The position numbers and the translations under genes were made by a program. Source: Aricia agestis (lineage: Eukaryota > Arthropoda > Insecta > Lepidoptera > Lycaenidae). From it: a DNA stretch of 64,000 nt. The stretch lies in the NCBI RefSeq assembly GCF_905147365.1, contig NC_056423.1, positions 9,528,501 to 9,592,500 of the forward strand, in the 5' to 3' direction. Below, piece by piece: positions 19,527 to 30,285 of the stretch (its first letter is position 1; the number at the start of each line of letters is the position of its first letter). Under the pieces are notes generated by a model. It did no database searches. It saw nothing but the letters and a program-made list of their open reading frames with translations, and was not told the DNA's origin.

Positions 19527-19735
19527 TCTATACTAATATTATGAATGCGAAAGTGTGTCTGTCTGATTGTCTGTCTGTTACATTTCCCGCCTTTGGGCTG
19601 ATTTTGCGGAAATTTGGTTTGAAGATACTTTTAGCCCCGGGAAAGGACATAGGATACTTTTTATCTCAGAGAAATGTAAGGTTACCGCACAATTAAAGCG
19701 AATTTTGGCGCAATGGAGAGGCGGGCGTCATCTAG
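19527..19735 (+). mobile_element. Lep1-type Helitron with both canonical ends
   Basis: It starts A|TCTATACTAATATTATG and ends CGTCATCTAG|T, with a weak hairpin before the end. At 209 bp it is a reference copy: 5' TC, 3' CTAG, inserted between A and T, and no target duplication, as expected of Helitrons. Confidence 0.85.
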
Positions 19736-19736
19736 T

Positions 19737-20067
19737 ATACTTACTCTTAACAAGTTCGTGAGCACTTATATTGGTCCAATATTATGTTCTGCCAACGTTG
19801 ATGGATCACAGATAGATCGCTGCCGCAATCATTTTCCAAAGGACCAACATGGAGATGGTTCTTTACACTTGAGCACGACTGGTAACTGTTAAGTCACTAA
19901 GAAATAAAATATCAATCGTTACGGCTTGGAGAGTAGGTAATGGGAACACAGTAATTAGATAAAATATGAAAAGGCCGTTAAATATTCAATTACTTATTAA
20001 TGGAACCCTTAGGGTCAGATCACATCGAAACGAATTGGGATAAAACGCAACGCGGCGATAAATGTCC
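19737..20067. other. Intron, nothing recognised
   Basis: No gene or element ends. Confidence 0.35.
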
Positions 20068-20240
20068 ATGCTAATATTATAAATGCGAAAGTGCGTCTGT
20101 CTGTCTGTCTGTTACCTGTTCACTTCATCTTACTGAAATTTGATATGAAGATATTTTGAGTCCCGGGATTTATGTCCTTTACATAGGATACTTTTTATCC
20201 CGGAAAAATGTTTCCGAGCTATAAAACGCCTAGACGTAGC
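20068..20240 (+). mobile_element. Lep1-type Helitron, 3'-truncated
   Basis: TCCATGCTAATATTATAAATGCG, the CTGTCTGTCTGTCTGTTACCTG run, AGTCCCGGG and GGATACTTTTTATCCCGG are clear. The hairpin is lost after GAGCTATAAAACGCC. Confidence 0.75.
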
Positions 20241-20335
20241 GCCTCTTTTTGTCTTCTACATTAACTAATCAACTTCAAGAAAACATAGATTTTCTTTCTT
20301 CTATGATTTTTCTATTCGTTTCTATAAAAACGAAA

Positions 20336-20644
20336 CGGCACGAATGGGCCGGCTCGACCGGAGACATACCACGTTCTCACAGAAAACCGGCGTGAAACAG
20401 CGCTAGCACTGTGTTTCGCTGAGTGAGTGAGTTTACCGGAGGCCCAATCCCCTACCCTATTCCCTTCCCTACCCTCCCAAATTCCCTTCCCATCCCTACC
20501 CTCCCTTATTACCCTATTCCCTCTTAAAAGGCCGGCAACGCACCTGCAGCTCTTCTGATGCTGCGACTGTCCATGGGCGACGGAAGTTGCTTTCCATCAG
20601 GTGACCCGTTTGCTCGTTTGCCCCCTTATTTCATTAAAAAAAAA
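20336..20644 (+). repeat. SINE-A, nearly full length
   Basis: It starts at CGGCACGAATGGGCCGGCTC, about 20 bases short of the usual 5' end, and runs through all blocks to TTTCATTAAAAAAAAA. Confidence 0.9.
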
Positions 20645-21089
20645 GTAAAGTACCATAATAAAATTATTTTGTTGTTAAACTGTTTTGTGTGGCTGGACTC
20701 GTTTTATGCATTTCCGTGTATGCCCGAGTCAGATCAGCCTGTGATCAGTTCTACCAGATTAGATCGGCCTCTCCGTATATGTGGGCCTTAATTGTAGTAC
20801 TTAATACACATTAGTGATAATCCCCTAATCAAGAAATTATGACAAAACGATGTCAACCGAGATTGTGCCATTTCCGCGAAGAACAAAGAGGCAGGAAAAG
20901 TGTGAAAAACAACAATTAGTAAGATTTCGATCAGTTCCCATACAATATAGACTTATTGTGCTAACATACACGCAACTTTTTTGCGTAATATGAAAAAGCA
21001 GTAGAATAGATTTAGATTTTAGATGGGACGAGTTAGCACTTGGCATTGTGGACGTGTTGAAGTTTACGATTTTTTTTACTAGATTGGTG
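20645..21089. other. Intron, nothing recognised
   Basis: No supported gene. An antisense ORF here has no family features. Confidence 0.35.
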
Positions 21090-21232
21090 GACTTTGTTTC
21101 ACTTTCCTCCGGATATAAACTTTTGCTGGAATTCCACGAATATTTAGCCAAATCGGTTTAGCCATTCTAGAATTTTAGCGAGACGAACAAAATCAAAAAT
21201 TCATATTTATTTATATATCTAAGATTGTAAAT
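21090..21232 (+). mobile_element. RTE-like LINE 3' end
   Basis: GACTTTGTTTCACTTTCCTCC, CCACGAATATTTAGCCAAATC and TAGAATTTTAGCGAGACGAAC are typical of lepidopteran RTE 3' ends, followed by the TATTTATTTATATATC tail. Confidence 0.6.
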
Positions 21233-22233
21233 TCATAATAATCGGGCGAGTTGGCAGTCGGGCCTTGACATTGGGACGAGTTTAAATTCATGTATTGCAA
21301 AAAACAATAAAATAATAAACATACACAATCTATTTTGAGTTTCACTCAGCATTCCTGCACATCGAGTGAACCTCAGTCAGCCATTTAATTAAAATAACAC
21401 CAGGCTGGAATGCAGGCATTCTCAGGGGAAGCCGTGACTAAGCTTCTTAGTTAGGGTTGCCACAAGAGATATTTTTAAGTTTATTTTGCGTGGATTAAAT
21501 TAATTCTGGGTCTAAAAATTTTAACATAGCACCTTTGAATACAAAGCACTTATTATTCCGTTTCTGTTTAGTAGAAATTATTTAAAACAAGCTACGCCAG
21601 GATTATTTCGCTCAGTAAATGCGGATATAAAGGCCCAATAAATTAAGTAAATAAGTATAGCATTTGATTGGCAGTCAAGTTAATCAATAAATAATTTTTT
21701 GAACTTAAAAACTTCAGAAACTGCTCATAATACAAGTTAAAAAACGAATACGTGCAGCCTAAATATTTTTTTTGTTTATTTTTCATGCTACAACCTGTAT
21801 ATTTTTTTTAGTTTTTTCTTATTTTATTTGATTTTCATTACAACATAATATTTTATTTTACAGATAAACTATAGGTCGTCTTGTTGTGTTTGATGGTGGT
21901 TGAATTACGTGGTAATTTTATATTTGATAGAATTTTCATAATAGTGTACCCTAGTGCAAACCCTAGGCGATTGTGCACCTGTATACAGCTATGACATAAC
22001 GTGAACGACGTAGATTGAAGGTGCGAACCTTATTCGTCTCCATCTTCTGCAGCAGACTGCATCAGTTGTTTACTACAGTTAGGAAGAATAAAATCTATAC
22101 TCAGACCAGCTGAACACAATATTTTGCTATATTATTTCGGGTATGAAAATAAATATTGCCTGATTTTCAAACCTACTTATCATACATCAAGTAGGTCTGA
22201 AAATCACACAAAATTTTACCCAAATCGGTCCAG
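21233..22233. other. Intron, nothing recognised
   Basis: About 1 kb of AT-rich sequence. A LINE-like CCAAATCGGTCCAGCGG lies at its right end (22220-22236). Confidence 0.35.
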
Positions 22234-22361
22234 CGGCACACGAAAAGTTTACAATATAAGTTTATGGATATTTATTTCTTTGTTTGTTTGCATTGAACGG
22301 CACACGAAAATTTTACAATATAAGTTTATGGATATTTATTTCTTTGTTTGTTTGCATTGAA
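22234..22361 (+). repeat. 64-bp direct duplication
   Basis: CGGCACACGAAAAGTTTACA...TTTGCATTGAA at 22234-22297 is repeated at 22298-22361 with one or two changes. It is a recent local tandem duplication. Confidence 0.85.
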
Positions 22362-23085
22362 CAAAGTCTGAACCAAAGCAGACATCGAACTACTGGTAAC
22401 AGCTAATTCTTTTTGATGACTTGGCACGAAAATAAAAGACACACTGGAAAATATTTGTAAACGAAATTGCGGCACAATCAAGTATATTAGAAACTTTTAG
22501 TTTGTACTATTTTGTTATGTTTAACTTGTATTATAGTCGCGTCTAGATTTTGCTAACCAGTTCGCAGTTAGTTGAGAGTTGTTACTGAGTTAAAGTGCAC
22601 TCGAAAACAAACCAGAAAATTCACTTCACTTTACTTTTAGAGAACATTTTTAATTATTACTTTATTATATGTACATAATATTATTATAGAGCTATGTTGT
22701 CAGTGATTTCTTTATGTAAAAAAAATCGACTTATCTATCTAACTTTGAAGGCTCTTAACAAAAAAAAAAACACAAAAGGTATCAAATTTTAGAAATACTT
22801 ATTTTTGACCGTTATATCTTTATTAAAAAAATTGCTAATCTTTGACCTTTTTATCATCTCTATTATTAATTGATGGTTAAGGTTGGTGAAATTATGAAAA
22901 TGCCAAAGTGAGGCCGCAGGGTTACTGACATAGTTAACGTTAATTATACATAATTAGAGAAATAGTAACGGTGTATATTTTTAGAGTTGTATAAATAGTT
23001 TTGGCGTAATGGAGTGAAAGTAATCTCGGATCGTACTGGAGGTCAAGTGTTTGTTATGTTATCTACATGACTCAGATTGATCACC
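22362..23085. other. Intron, nothing recognised
   Basis: AT-rich. No gene or bounded element. Confidence 0.35.
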
Positions 23086-23279
23086 ATCATCAGGCCCCCC
23101 GCTACCATATGGGCAATGTGTGCGATGCACACGGGCGTAATCCTCTAGGGGCGCCAAATCGCCATCTTTAGGGGCGCCAAAACCAAGGGGCAAGGACTCA
23201 AAAAATTTTGCCTCAAGAGCGCCAAAATCTTTTTTTTTTGCACACAGGCGCCAGTAGCCCTTACGGGGGCCCTGATCAT
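23086..23279 (+). mobile_element. hAT-like MITE (CAGG...CCTG ends)
   Basis: The 184-bp element (23091-23274) begins CAGGCCCCCCGCTACC and ends TTACGGGGGCCCTG, and it contains three GGGGCGCCAAA-like units. ATCAT flanks both sides. hAT elements usually make 8-bp duplications, so the family label is tentative. Confidence 0.6.
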
Positions 23280-23373
23280 AAAAAGTTACAAGCTAAGCTA
23301 ATAACAAGATGTAGTAAAAAAATCTCAAATAGCTACTTTATGTTAAAACCTTAAATAATAAAAATTATAGTCC

Positions 23374-23545
23374 TCAACTCCGTTGCGTCAAAATATGTTT
23401 ATCGCATCGTGTCGCATCCTTTCGCGTAACTCAAAATAATTATCTCCAAACGAAATTGCAGCAAAATCGGTGCGCGAAGAGATAACAGACATAATATAAA
23501 CAAGCAGATTGACAGACACACTTTCGCATTTAGTATAATGTTATA
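23374..23545 (-). mobile_element. Lep1-type Helitron, internally deleted
   Basis: CAACTCCGTTGCGTCAAAATATG (hairpin), TCGCGTAACTCAAAATAATTATCTCC, GCAGCAAAATCGG and ACAGACACACTTTCGCATTTAG follow the reverse Helitron order. Confidence 0.7.
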
Positions 23546-23550
23546 ATGTA

Positions 23551-23712
23551 GGTACTATCAAGAAGTTGATTCCTATGCAAATCGGGGACCTAAGTAGTTT
23601 GGTTGCGTTACGTCGAACCCAGCTGAAAGATCACAATTAACATTGAATTGACATATTCGTCCAAATAACGTTGGTCTGTCAATTGCGTAGGAATCAACTT
23701 CCTCGATGGTAC
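23551..23712 (+). mobile_element. Foldback MITE, GTTGATTCCTA family
   Basis: The ends GTACTATCAAGAAGTTGATTC and the inverse of AGGAATCAACTTCCTCGATGG pair over about 25 bases. The arms continue with GGACCTAAGTAGTTTGG and CCAAATAACGTTGGTC. A partial inverted relative lies at 48961-49078. Confidence 0.7.
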
Positions 23713-24151
23713 AATATATTTTTTACCTTACTAGTTTACTTTGTCGTCCCACAAAATTTTGTTCTCATAGGACGAGTTTTCAATGTTTAAATCCAAAAAC
23801 TCGTCCCACATTTACAACCTATTATTATTTACAAAAAAAAAAATGAATTCAACATTTAACAAAACTTATAGATTTGTGTGCAAGAATCTTTGCACATTTG
23901 TGCATGCCAATTGCCAAACACATATTCGCTCGGAAATTTGATGCGCACGAAAAGTTAAGAATTTCCACTGAAAATTCTTGTCGCATCGAAGCGACAAATA
24001 TTTTCCTCGTTTCTCTACTATTTTAGAATATAAGAAAATCTGTAAATTATGTTAAAAACCTATCGCGCAAAATCATATTATTGAACTATTTGTAAGCTTT
24101 AAGTTTTATATTATTTAATACATGTAATGCTGGCGTGCTTTTCAAGTATAC
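23713..24151. other. Intron, nothing recognised
   Basis: Contains short TCGTCCCAC/AGGACGAG motifs only. Confidence 0.35.
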
Positions 24152-24483
24152 ACGTGGGAGAGCCATGCTTCGGCACGAATGGGCCGGCTCGACCGGAGAA
24201 ATACCACGTTCTCACAGAAAACCGGCGTGAAACAGCGCTTGCGCTGTGTTTCACCGAGTGAGTGAGTTTACCGGAGGCCCAATCCCCTCCCCTATTCCCT
24301 TCCCTTCCCTACCTTCCCCTATTCCCTTCCCTTCCCTTCCCTACCCTACTACCCTATTCCCTCTTAAAAGTCCGGCAACGCACTTGCAGCTCTTCTGATG
24401 CTGCGAGTGTCCATGGGCGACGGATGTTGCTTTCCATCAGGTGACCCGTTTGCTCGTTAGCCCCCTTATTTCATAAAAAAAAA
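24152..24483 (+). repeat. SINE-A, full length
   Basis: It starts ACGTGGGAGAGCCATGC and contains GGCCGGCTCGACCGG (B-box-like), the CAGCGCTTGCGCTG hairpin, GTGAGTGAGTTTACC, the C-rich tract and the 3' block. It ends TTTCATAAAAAAAAA. The common start shared by many copies is why it is treated as a SINE rather than a random LINE truncation. Confidence 0.9.
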
Positions 24484-24837
24484 CAAATAAAAATTAAAAA
24501 AAATAATTCATACGCCAATATCATTTAGCACCGCTTTGTCAAATACCTTTCTTTACCACCTTAATTATCGAATACAAGTTGTCTAAGTACCGGGTTGACT
24601 ATAATGATGTTGCAATAACGACATAGGCTATTAATATCGATACCTAGGTAATATCTAGTACAGGTCTAAGCTGACATCCTACATCCTCCCTTACCAGATA
24701 TACAGGATATATAGTGCTTATGTAATGTTGTGTAATATCTAGGTAGGCATTGGGCTGAAAATATTATTAATATTTTGTAATTTTAGGAAGTATTTTCTTT
24801 TTCAAGTTTGTGAACCTTATCTACTGTCTCCTGTTAA
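24484..24837. other. Intron, nothing recognised
   Basis: No gene or element ends seen. Confidence 0.35.
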
Positions 24838-25270
24838 GAGAAACTCGTCAGTAGTAATCTTTAGGATTTGAATGTGTCTCATATATAGAGACTAGAGTTC
24901 ACTGTGAAAGTAGCAGCGCTAAAGTAGTTACTTTTAACTTTTTTTTTCTCTGCTGAAATGCTCCAACGTCAAAATAGATATACGAGAAACTCGTCAGTGG
25001 TAATCTTTAGGATTTGAACGTGTCTCTTATATAGAGACTAGAGTTCACTGTGAAAGTAGCAGCTCTAAAGTATTTGCGTTTAACTTTTTTTTTCTGCTGA
25101 AATGCTCCAACGTCATGAATTTGAGTTACCCATGGAGTAATTAAACAAAGTAATTCTTTTAGCGCTGCTATTTTTACATCCAACTCTGTACCATACAGTT
25201 AATATAGCTAGGTATATTAACTTTATGCTCTGTACACAAATACACACCCTAAAGTGTTACCACTTACTTT
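24838..25270 (+). mobile_element. CACTGTGAAAG MITE with tandem 146-bp duplication
   Basis: GAGAAACTCGTCAGTAGTAATC...GCTCCAACGTC is present twice in a row (24838 and 24984). Each copy contains TTCACTGTGAAAGTAGCAG. The right side ends with TTTTTACATCC, and further on comes ACACACCCTAAAGTG, the rough inverse arm. Another MITE remnant is inserted near 25204. Confidence 0.55.
25204..25227 (-). mobile_element. End of the 298-bp hAT-like MITE
   Basis: GCTAGGTATATTAACTTTATG is identical to the termini of the elements at 45437-45734 and 61605-61903. Only one end is left. Confidence 0.55.
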
Positions 25271-25674
25271 TGTCTTACTCTCTTTAGACTTTCCTTGCAG
25301 TCGACAACTTGGCTAGTCATGTAAATCAGGTGGTCATGACATAAGTAATTATGTAGTGACCACGTTTGACCATGTAACCGTCAACACGAGTTATACCACT
25401 AGGGCATAACGCCGTCAATGGAGCGGTAAATCACCCGTTTGTAAGTGATTCACGTTATTTGTGACGATAAAAGAGGGGTGTTATGAGTTTGACGTGTCTG
25501 TCTTTGTGTTTGACACACAATCCGTAGTAGCCAAAATTTTAATACCTACCTAAAGATTTTTGTTGTGTAAATAGCTGATCAAGTTAGAACTTATATATTT
25601 AAAAAAAATTACTCTTAGCTGTCTATGTAGTCACCTATCATCTATTACTACTGTTACGTCATAGTTTTACAATA
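25271..25674. other. Intron, nothing recognised
   Basis: No supported feature. Confidence 0.35.
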
Positions 25675-25812
25675 AGGGTTGTCTGGAAGAAATCGCTTGT
25701 AACGATAAGGCCGCCTTTTGTACTTTTTACTCTTATAGTTACTAAGTTTTGTATGTCATATTCGTTTTGGTGCAATGAAGTATTTTCATTCATTTTCATT
25801 CATTCATTCAAT
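25675..25812 (+). mobile_element. LINE 3' end, Jockey/R1-like
   Basis: GGGTTGTCTGGAAGAAATCGC, CGATAAGGCCGCCTTTTGTAC and TTTTGGTGCAATGAAGTATTTTC, followed by a CATTCATT tail, match a LINE 3'UTR type common in Lepidoptera. Confidence 0.6.
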
Positions 25813-25934
25813 GTTCTTAGCAATCTTTCCATCACTATCAGTCCGCTCAGTGCTGGAAAACTACGGAGAAAACTACGGGTTTGCCTATGATAAGCCCCAA
25901 GTTTTCCATATAAAATATGTCATCAAAAATTTAT

Positions 25935-26267
25935 ACGTGGGAGAGCCATGCTTCGGCACTAATGGGCCGGCTCGACTGGATAAATTCCACGTTCTCACAG
26001 AAAACCGGCGTGAAACAGCGCTTGCGCTGTGTTTCGCCGAGTGAGTGAGTTTACCGGAGGCCCAATCCCCTACCCTATTCCCTTCTCTACCCTCCCCTAT
26101 TCCCTTCCCTTCCCATCCCTACCCTCCCCTATTATCCTATTCCCTCTTAAAAGGCCGACAACGCACCTGCAGCTCTCCTGATGCTGCGAGTATCCATGGG
26201 CGATGGAAGTTGCTTTCCATCAGATGACCCATTTGCTCGTTTGCTCCCTTATTTTATAAAAAAAAAC
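25935..26267 (+). repeat. SINE-A, full length
   Basis: It runs from ACGTGGGAGAGCCATGCTTC to TTTTATAAAAAAAA with all internal blocks. The C-rich tract differs in repeat number from its neighbours. Confidence 0.9.
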
Positions 26268-26591
26268 TTATCACATAGATTCTTTGTCATCTTTGGTTGT
26301 ATACAGTAATTGTATACAATACTGGAAAAAATCACTGGAGGTTTCGAACATTAGGATGCAGATGTTGCCATAATATGTTAGAACATACTTATAAATTTCG
26401 TGACTTACGAGATTTTATAGTTTTAAGATCTAAATTAAAAGTTATATTGTAAGGAAATCACGATTTTGACATTTGAGTTACATAGTGAAACATTAGTCAT
26501 ATTTTTTGTTCCGCGTATTGCGTTTAGCACGCCCTTTATGAAAGATACAATCTGTGACATTTAGCGAATATAGGCTCAGTTACATTATAAA
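26268..26591. other. Intron, nothing recognised
   Basis: No supported feature. Confidence 0.35.
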
Positions 26592-26735
26592 ACGATTCTG
26601 TAGGCCTTCTACCATAGATTTTAGAAGCCTACTACGAAACCGTTTTGAGACTCAAACAATCGAACGAGAATGCCGCGTCTCTGACAACGTCATTTCACGT
26701 ATGAGAGACGGCTTGTTTGAGTCTCTAAACGTTTT
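26592..26735 (+). mobile_element. Foldback repeat, GAGACTCAAACAA arms
   Basis: CGTTTTGAGACTCAAACAA (26641) pairs with CTTGTTTGAGTCTCTAAACG (about 26712), and GCCGCGTCTCT pairs with AGAGACGGC. Just left, GTAGGCCTTCT pairs with AGAAGCCTAC. Target duplication not identified. Confidence 0.5.
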
Positions 26736-26794
26736 TTTTTTGCCATAACACAAGTTTAACTTAGGATGGGATAAGACGATATTGTGATGTCTAA

Positions 26795-27062
26795 CGACCT
26801 CTGTGGATCAGTGGTGAGCGCGTCGGTAGCTCAAGCCGGGGGTCGCGGGTTCGAATCCCGCCGACGGAACAAAAAGTTTTCAATGTGGGTCTGGATGTGT
26901 ATTAAATATGTGTATTATATAATAAAAATCTTAAATATATGTATAGTATAAAAGTATTAAATATATTTCCATTGTCTGGTACCTGTAACACAAGTCCTTT
27001 AGGTACTTAGCACGGGGCCAGACTGACGTGGTGTGAAGCGTCCATAGATATTATATTATTAT
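26795..27062 (+). repeat. SINE-C, tRNA-headed
   Basis: The tRNA-like head has A box GTGGATCAGTGGTGAGCGCG and B box GGTTCGAATCCCGCC. The body follows with ACGGAACAAAAAGTTTTCAATG, ATGTGTATTAAATATGTG, TAGCACGGGGCCAGACTGACG and GTCCATAGATATTAT. The acceptor stem is not closed and a long body follows, so this is a SINE, not a tRNA gene. Confidence 0.75.
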
Positions 27063-27385
27063 GATGTGCACAGGAGAGACATACAAACAGACACCACTTC
27101 TTCCCCGGTAGCTAATAAAATGATAACTGAATATAAATTTGCTAATAAAATGTGTTAATTACTTAATTGGAACATTGTTCGTATGTCCTCTATATTTCAA
27201 TATGGTTCATTGTTTTAGCCAGTTCATTGTCCAAGTGTTCACACAACATCAAGGTTCATACAGTTCCCACATTAGACCAATATGAAGGTTGCAGTTCAAA
27301 TTCGATTGATTATAGCAATGTGTGAGAAGTGAGAACCTTATTTCATTCAACTAACATTCAACACATTCCTTCAATGTTATGACAA
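27063..27385. other. Intron, nothing recognised
   Basis: No supported feature. Confidence 0.35.
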
Positions 27386-27592
27386 CTAGATGACGCCCGC
27401 AACTCCGTTGCGCCAAAATTCGTTCATCGCGCGGGAACCGTACATTTTTTTGGAATAAAAAGTATCCTATGTCCTTTCCCGGAACTCAAAGTATATCCAT
27501 ACCAAATTTCAACAAAATCGGTTCAGCGGTTTGGGCGTGAAGAGGTAACAAGACAGACACACTTTCGCATTTATAATATTATTAAGTATGGA
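27386..27592 (-). mobile_element. Lep1-type Helitron, complete
   Basis: On the minus strand it starts TCCATACTTAATAATATTAT and ends GCGCAACGGAGTTGCGGGCG followed by TCATCTAG. The flanking bases are A and T as expected. The hairpin GCAACTCCGTTGC is perfect. Confidence 0.85.
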
Positions 27593-27653
27593 TGGAAGTA
27601 TGGATATTAAAAAACTTTTCCGAATTTAACGTATTGTTTTTGTTTTTTTGCAC

Positions 27654-27816
27654 AAGGAATCAGCGGACAACGAATCAAAGATTTTCTGTGCTTTTATTAG
27701 AACTTTTGTCGTATTGTCTCTATCGCGCTCTGCGGTGGGAGACTTGAGATTGGTGAGACAGGATACATTTTGAAATACCTATTTTCAATTTCTCTCGCCC
27801 CTGGTGTATCCTCTTA
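27654..27816 (+). mobile_element. TTAA-1 MITE, 3' part
   Basis: AAGGAATCAGCGGACAACGAATC, GTCTCTATCGCGCTCTGCGG and TTTCTCTCGCCCCTGGTGTATC match the right third of the element at 1225-1688. TTAA follows at 27813-27816. The left end is missing. Confidence 0.65.
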
Positions 27817-27923
27817 ACAACTTCTTTTTTAGTTTTACATCACGTAAAGAACATAATATTCACAGCAAATATTATAAAAGCAAAATTATAAGTGTTACCT
27901 AATTATTCAGTATTCATTCAGGA

Positions 27924-28237
27924 TTTTTTTTTATGAAATAAGGGGGCAAATGAGCAAACGGGTCACCTGATGGAAAGCAACTTCCGTCGCAAATGGACAC
28001 TCGCAGCATCAGAAGAGCTGCAAGTACGTTGCTGGCCTTTTAAGAGGGAATGGGGTAGGGAAGGGAAGTGGATAGGGGAGGGTAGGGAAGGGAATAGGGT
28101 AGGGGATTGGGCCTCCGGTAAACTCACTCACTCGGTGAAACACAGCGCAAGCGCTGTTTCACGCCGGTTTTCTGTGAGAGCATGGTATTTCTCCGGTCGA
28201 GCCGGCCCATTCGTGCCGAAGCATGGCTCTCCCACGT
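27924..28237 (-). repeat. SINE-A, full length
   Basis: The inverted copy runs from the T-run to GGCTCTCCCACGT. The CTGCAG site in the 3' block is changed to CTTGCAG (GCTGCAAG here). Confidence 0.9.
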
Positions 28238-28359
28238 TAAATTATAGGATTTTTGTGCGATCTCGGCAACGCGTCAAATGTATGGTCAAGGTCGTTTGCT
28301 CGGGGGATCGCCTTAATGCCTATACTATATACAAATCACAAAATCCTCTTTTTAGTGCT

Positions 28360-28460
28360 AATACTTTCACAGTGAAATCTATATAAGGGACACACTTACT
28401 CGGGATGTGTAACCCTAAACTATTATCACACTGGTCTCTTACACCCTGTATAACAGATGA
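28360..28460 (+). mobile_element. CACTGTGAAAG MITE, right arm
   Basis: CTTTCACAGTGAAATCTATATAAGG, GTAACCCTAAACTATTATCAC and TTACACCCTGTATAACAG match the right third of the family. Confidence 0.55.
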
Positions 28461-28637
28461 CACTGACACACTAACATTGTTACTAAGTATTTTTATGTAT
28501 TTTTTTAATGATATTATTAACAATAATTGTACAATATACATGATATTGTATTGTTAAATTGTTATTATTGCATTGTTGTATAAATTGTTGTGAAACCGTG
28601 TGAATCCGACTTAAGATTAAGTATATTTAAGTATATT

Positions 28638-28972
28638 ACGTGGGAGAGCCATGCTTCGGCACGAATGGGCCGGCTCGACCGGAGAAATACCACGTTCTCA
28701 CAGAAAACCGGCGTGAAACAGTGCTTGCGCTGTGTTTCGCCGAGTAAGTGAGTTTACCGGAGGCCCAATCCCCTATCCTAATCCCTTCCCTACCCTCCCT
28801 TATTCCCTTCCCTTCCCATCACTACCCTCCCCTATTACCCTATTCCCTCTCAAAAGGCCGGCAACGCACTTGCAGCTCTTATGATGCTGCGAGTGTCCAT
28901 GGGCGACGGAAGTTGCTTTCCATCAGGTGACCCGTTTGCTCGTTTGCCCCCTTATTTCATTAAAAAAAAAAA
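28638..28972 (+). repeat. SINE-A, full length
   Basis: It runs from ACGTGGGAGAGCCATGC to TTTCATTAAAAAAAAAAA, lying 400 bp from an inverted copy on its left. Confidence 0.9.
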
Positions 28973-28998
28973 TTAAAGTAAAGACGTTGTTACCTTAT

Positions 28999-29437
28999 AG
29001 GTCACAGCACACATATCAACTCGGAAAGGGATCGGCACCGTATCGCCACGAGCCGTTCAATATTGTTTATATGAAACTCCCTACTTAACGCACACTAAAC
29101 GGAACCGTAACGTAATCGCCTCGCCTCGGAACAGGCTCCGAACTGGGATGCGACGCGTGGTCAACTAGCAGTCCCCCCGCTTACGGCTCGTAGTCCCCGT
29201 GCTTACGTCTCTCCGTACTCAAGCTTACGTTTCTTCGTCCACCCTTGCCCCTGTCCCCTTCCCCGAGCCGTAAGCGAGTTGACGTACAGGCGCTACTGAT
29301 ACGCTTTGGTTACGTGCATACGTTAGGTTGACGCCTGGTTGACGCCTGGTTGATGCCTGGTTGACGCCTGGATGACGGCGAGGTGAGAGGCGATACGGTG
29401 ACGATCCCTTTCCTAGTCGATATGTGTGCTGTGACCT
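28999..29437 (+). mobile_element. Long-TIR MITE with internal minisatellite
   Basis: AGGTCACAGCACACATATC...ACTCGGAAAGGGATCG at the left is inverted at the right as CGATCCCTTTCC...GATATGTGTGCTGTGACCT, giving arms of about 48 bp. The interior is GC-rich, with five 11-base units (GGTTGACGCCT type) at 29328-29383. Target duplication not clear. Confidence 0.65.
29328..29383 (+). repeat. 11-bp minisatellite, five units
   Basis: GGTTGACGCCT is repeated with GGTTGATGCCT and GGATGACGGCG variants inside the MITE. Confidence 0.75.
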
Positions 29438-29984
29438 TTAAGTAGTATGCTAGGGCCATTCATACTGAGACAAGAAATGCACTCGGAAAAGATCGGAGCA
29501 GAGGGCGCTACTAGCACGTACAGTAAATAATTATTATTATTAATCTAACCAAAATCCGACATGTTGCACACGTCCTTTTCTACCGGCATTTTGGTCTAGC
29601 GACCGCCGCCGCTGCTTTGTTGTGACGTAGATGAAAATAAAACCTATAGCCTATATCATAAAGTGGTATTTTATTTGATTTTTTGCCGGTCGCGGTCGCT
29701 TGCGGCAAGGATCGGAAAGTCACCTTAAGCCGGTCTAAGTTCCCATCTAAAATACACATTTCACCGTAATTAGAAGCCTTGAACATCTCGTTCTACAATT
29801 TATAGTGCTATCTCCTGAACCCTAGGTCAGCTTTCGTCGAGCTTATCACCTGATTGTATGTCATGCCTTTAATGGGTATTGGGTATTATAATATTAAGGC
29901 AATCACGTGATCCGAAACTTGTTTGCAACCTAAGGAGTATACCTAATAGTAGAAATCTATAGAGTCTACTACTGTATTCCTTTA
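29438..29984. other. Intron, no gene recognised
   Basis: Contains AGCGACCGCCGCCGCTGC and GGTCGCGGTCGC-type GC-rich patches. An antisense 68-codon ORF here has no recognisable features. Confidence 0.35.
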
Positions 29985-30285
29985 AATATAATATAAGGGA
30001 CACCCGACTCATACACACCCTTTTTTTGACCGACTTTCAAAAAGGAGGAGCTAATTTTTGATGCGCAGGGGAAACCCTTTAAGGGTGCCCCGGGTTGGAA
30101 ATGTGCCTCAGTTAAGCTGAAGCACCCCGGGGGTATGTGGGACTCTTACCACTAAACCGCCTGCGGTTTGCCTTCAGCCGTATACGGAGGGAAATCCTGG
30201 ATTTGTTGAACACAGAACTCTCTCCACACATAAACACCCTAAATTATTATCACTTAGCTTGTTACACCCTGTATACAAATTAATA
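29985..30285 (+). mobile_element. CACTGTGAAAG MITE remnant with a nested insert
   Basis: ATAAGGGACACCCGACTCATACACACC at the left and ACATAAACACCCTAAATTATTATCAC plus TTGTTACACCCTGTATAC at the right are family arms. The insert (about 30026-30215) carries GTGCCCCGGG...CACCCCGGGGG and, inverted, a tRNA A-box-like CGGTTTAGTGGTAAGAGTCC. Confidence 0.4.

Noticed and set aside
17735..23820. CTCGTCCCA/GGACGAG motifs as a regulatory family
   Set aside because: Only a few short, variable copies without conserved spacing; chance or decayed MITE arms explain them equally well.
26800..26872. tRNA gene
   Set aside because: A and B boxes are good, but the acceptor stem is not closed and a long conserved body follows, as in SINE-C at 36041-36783.
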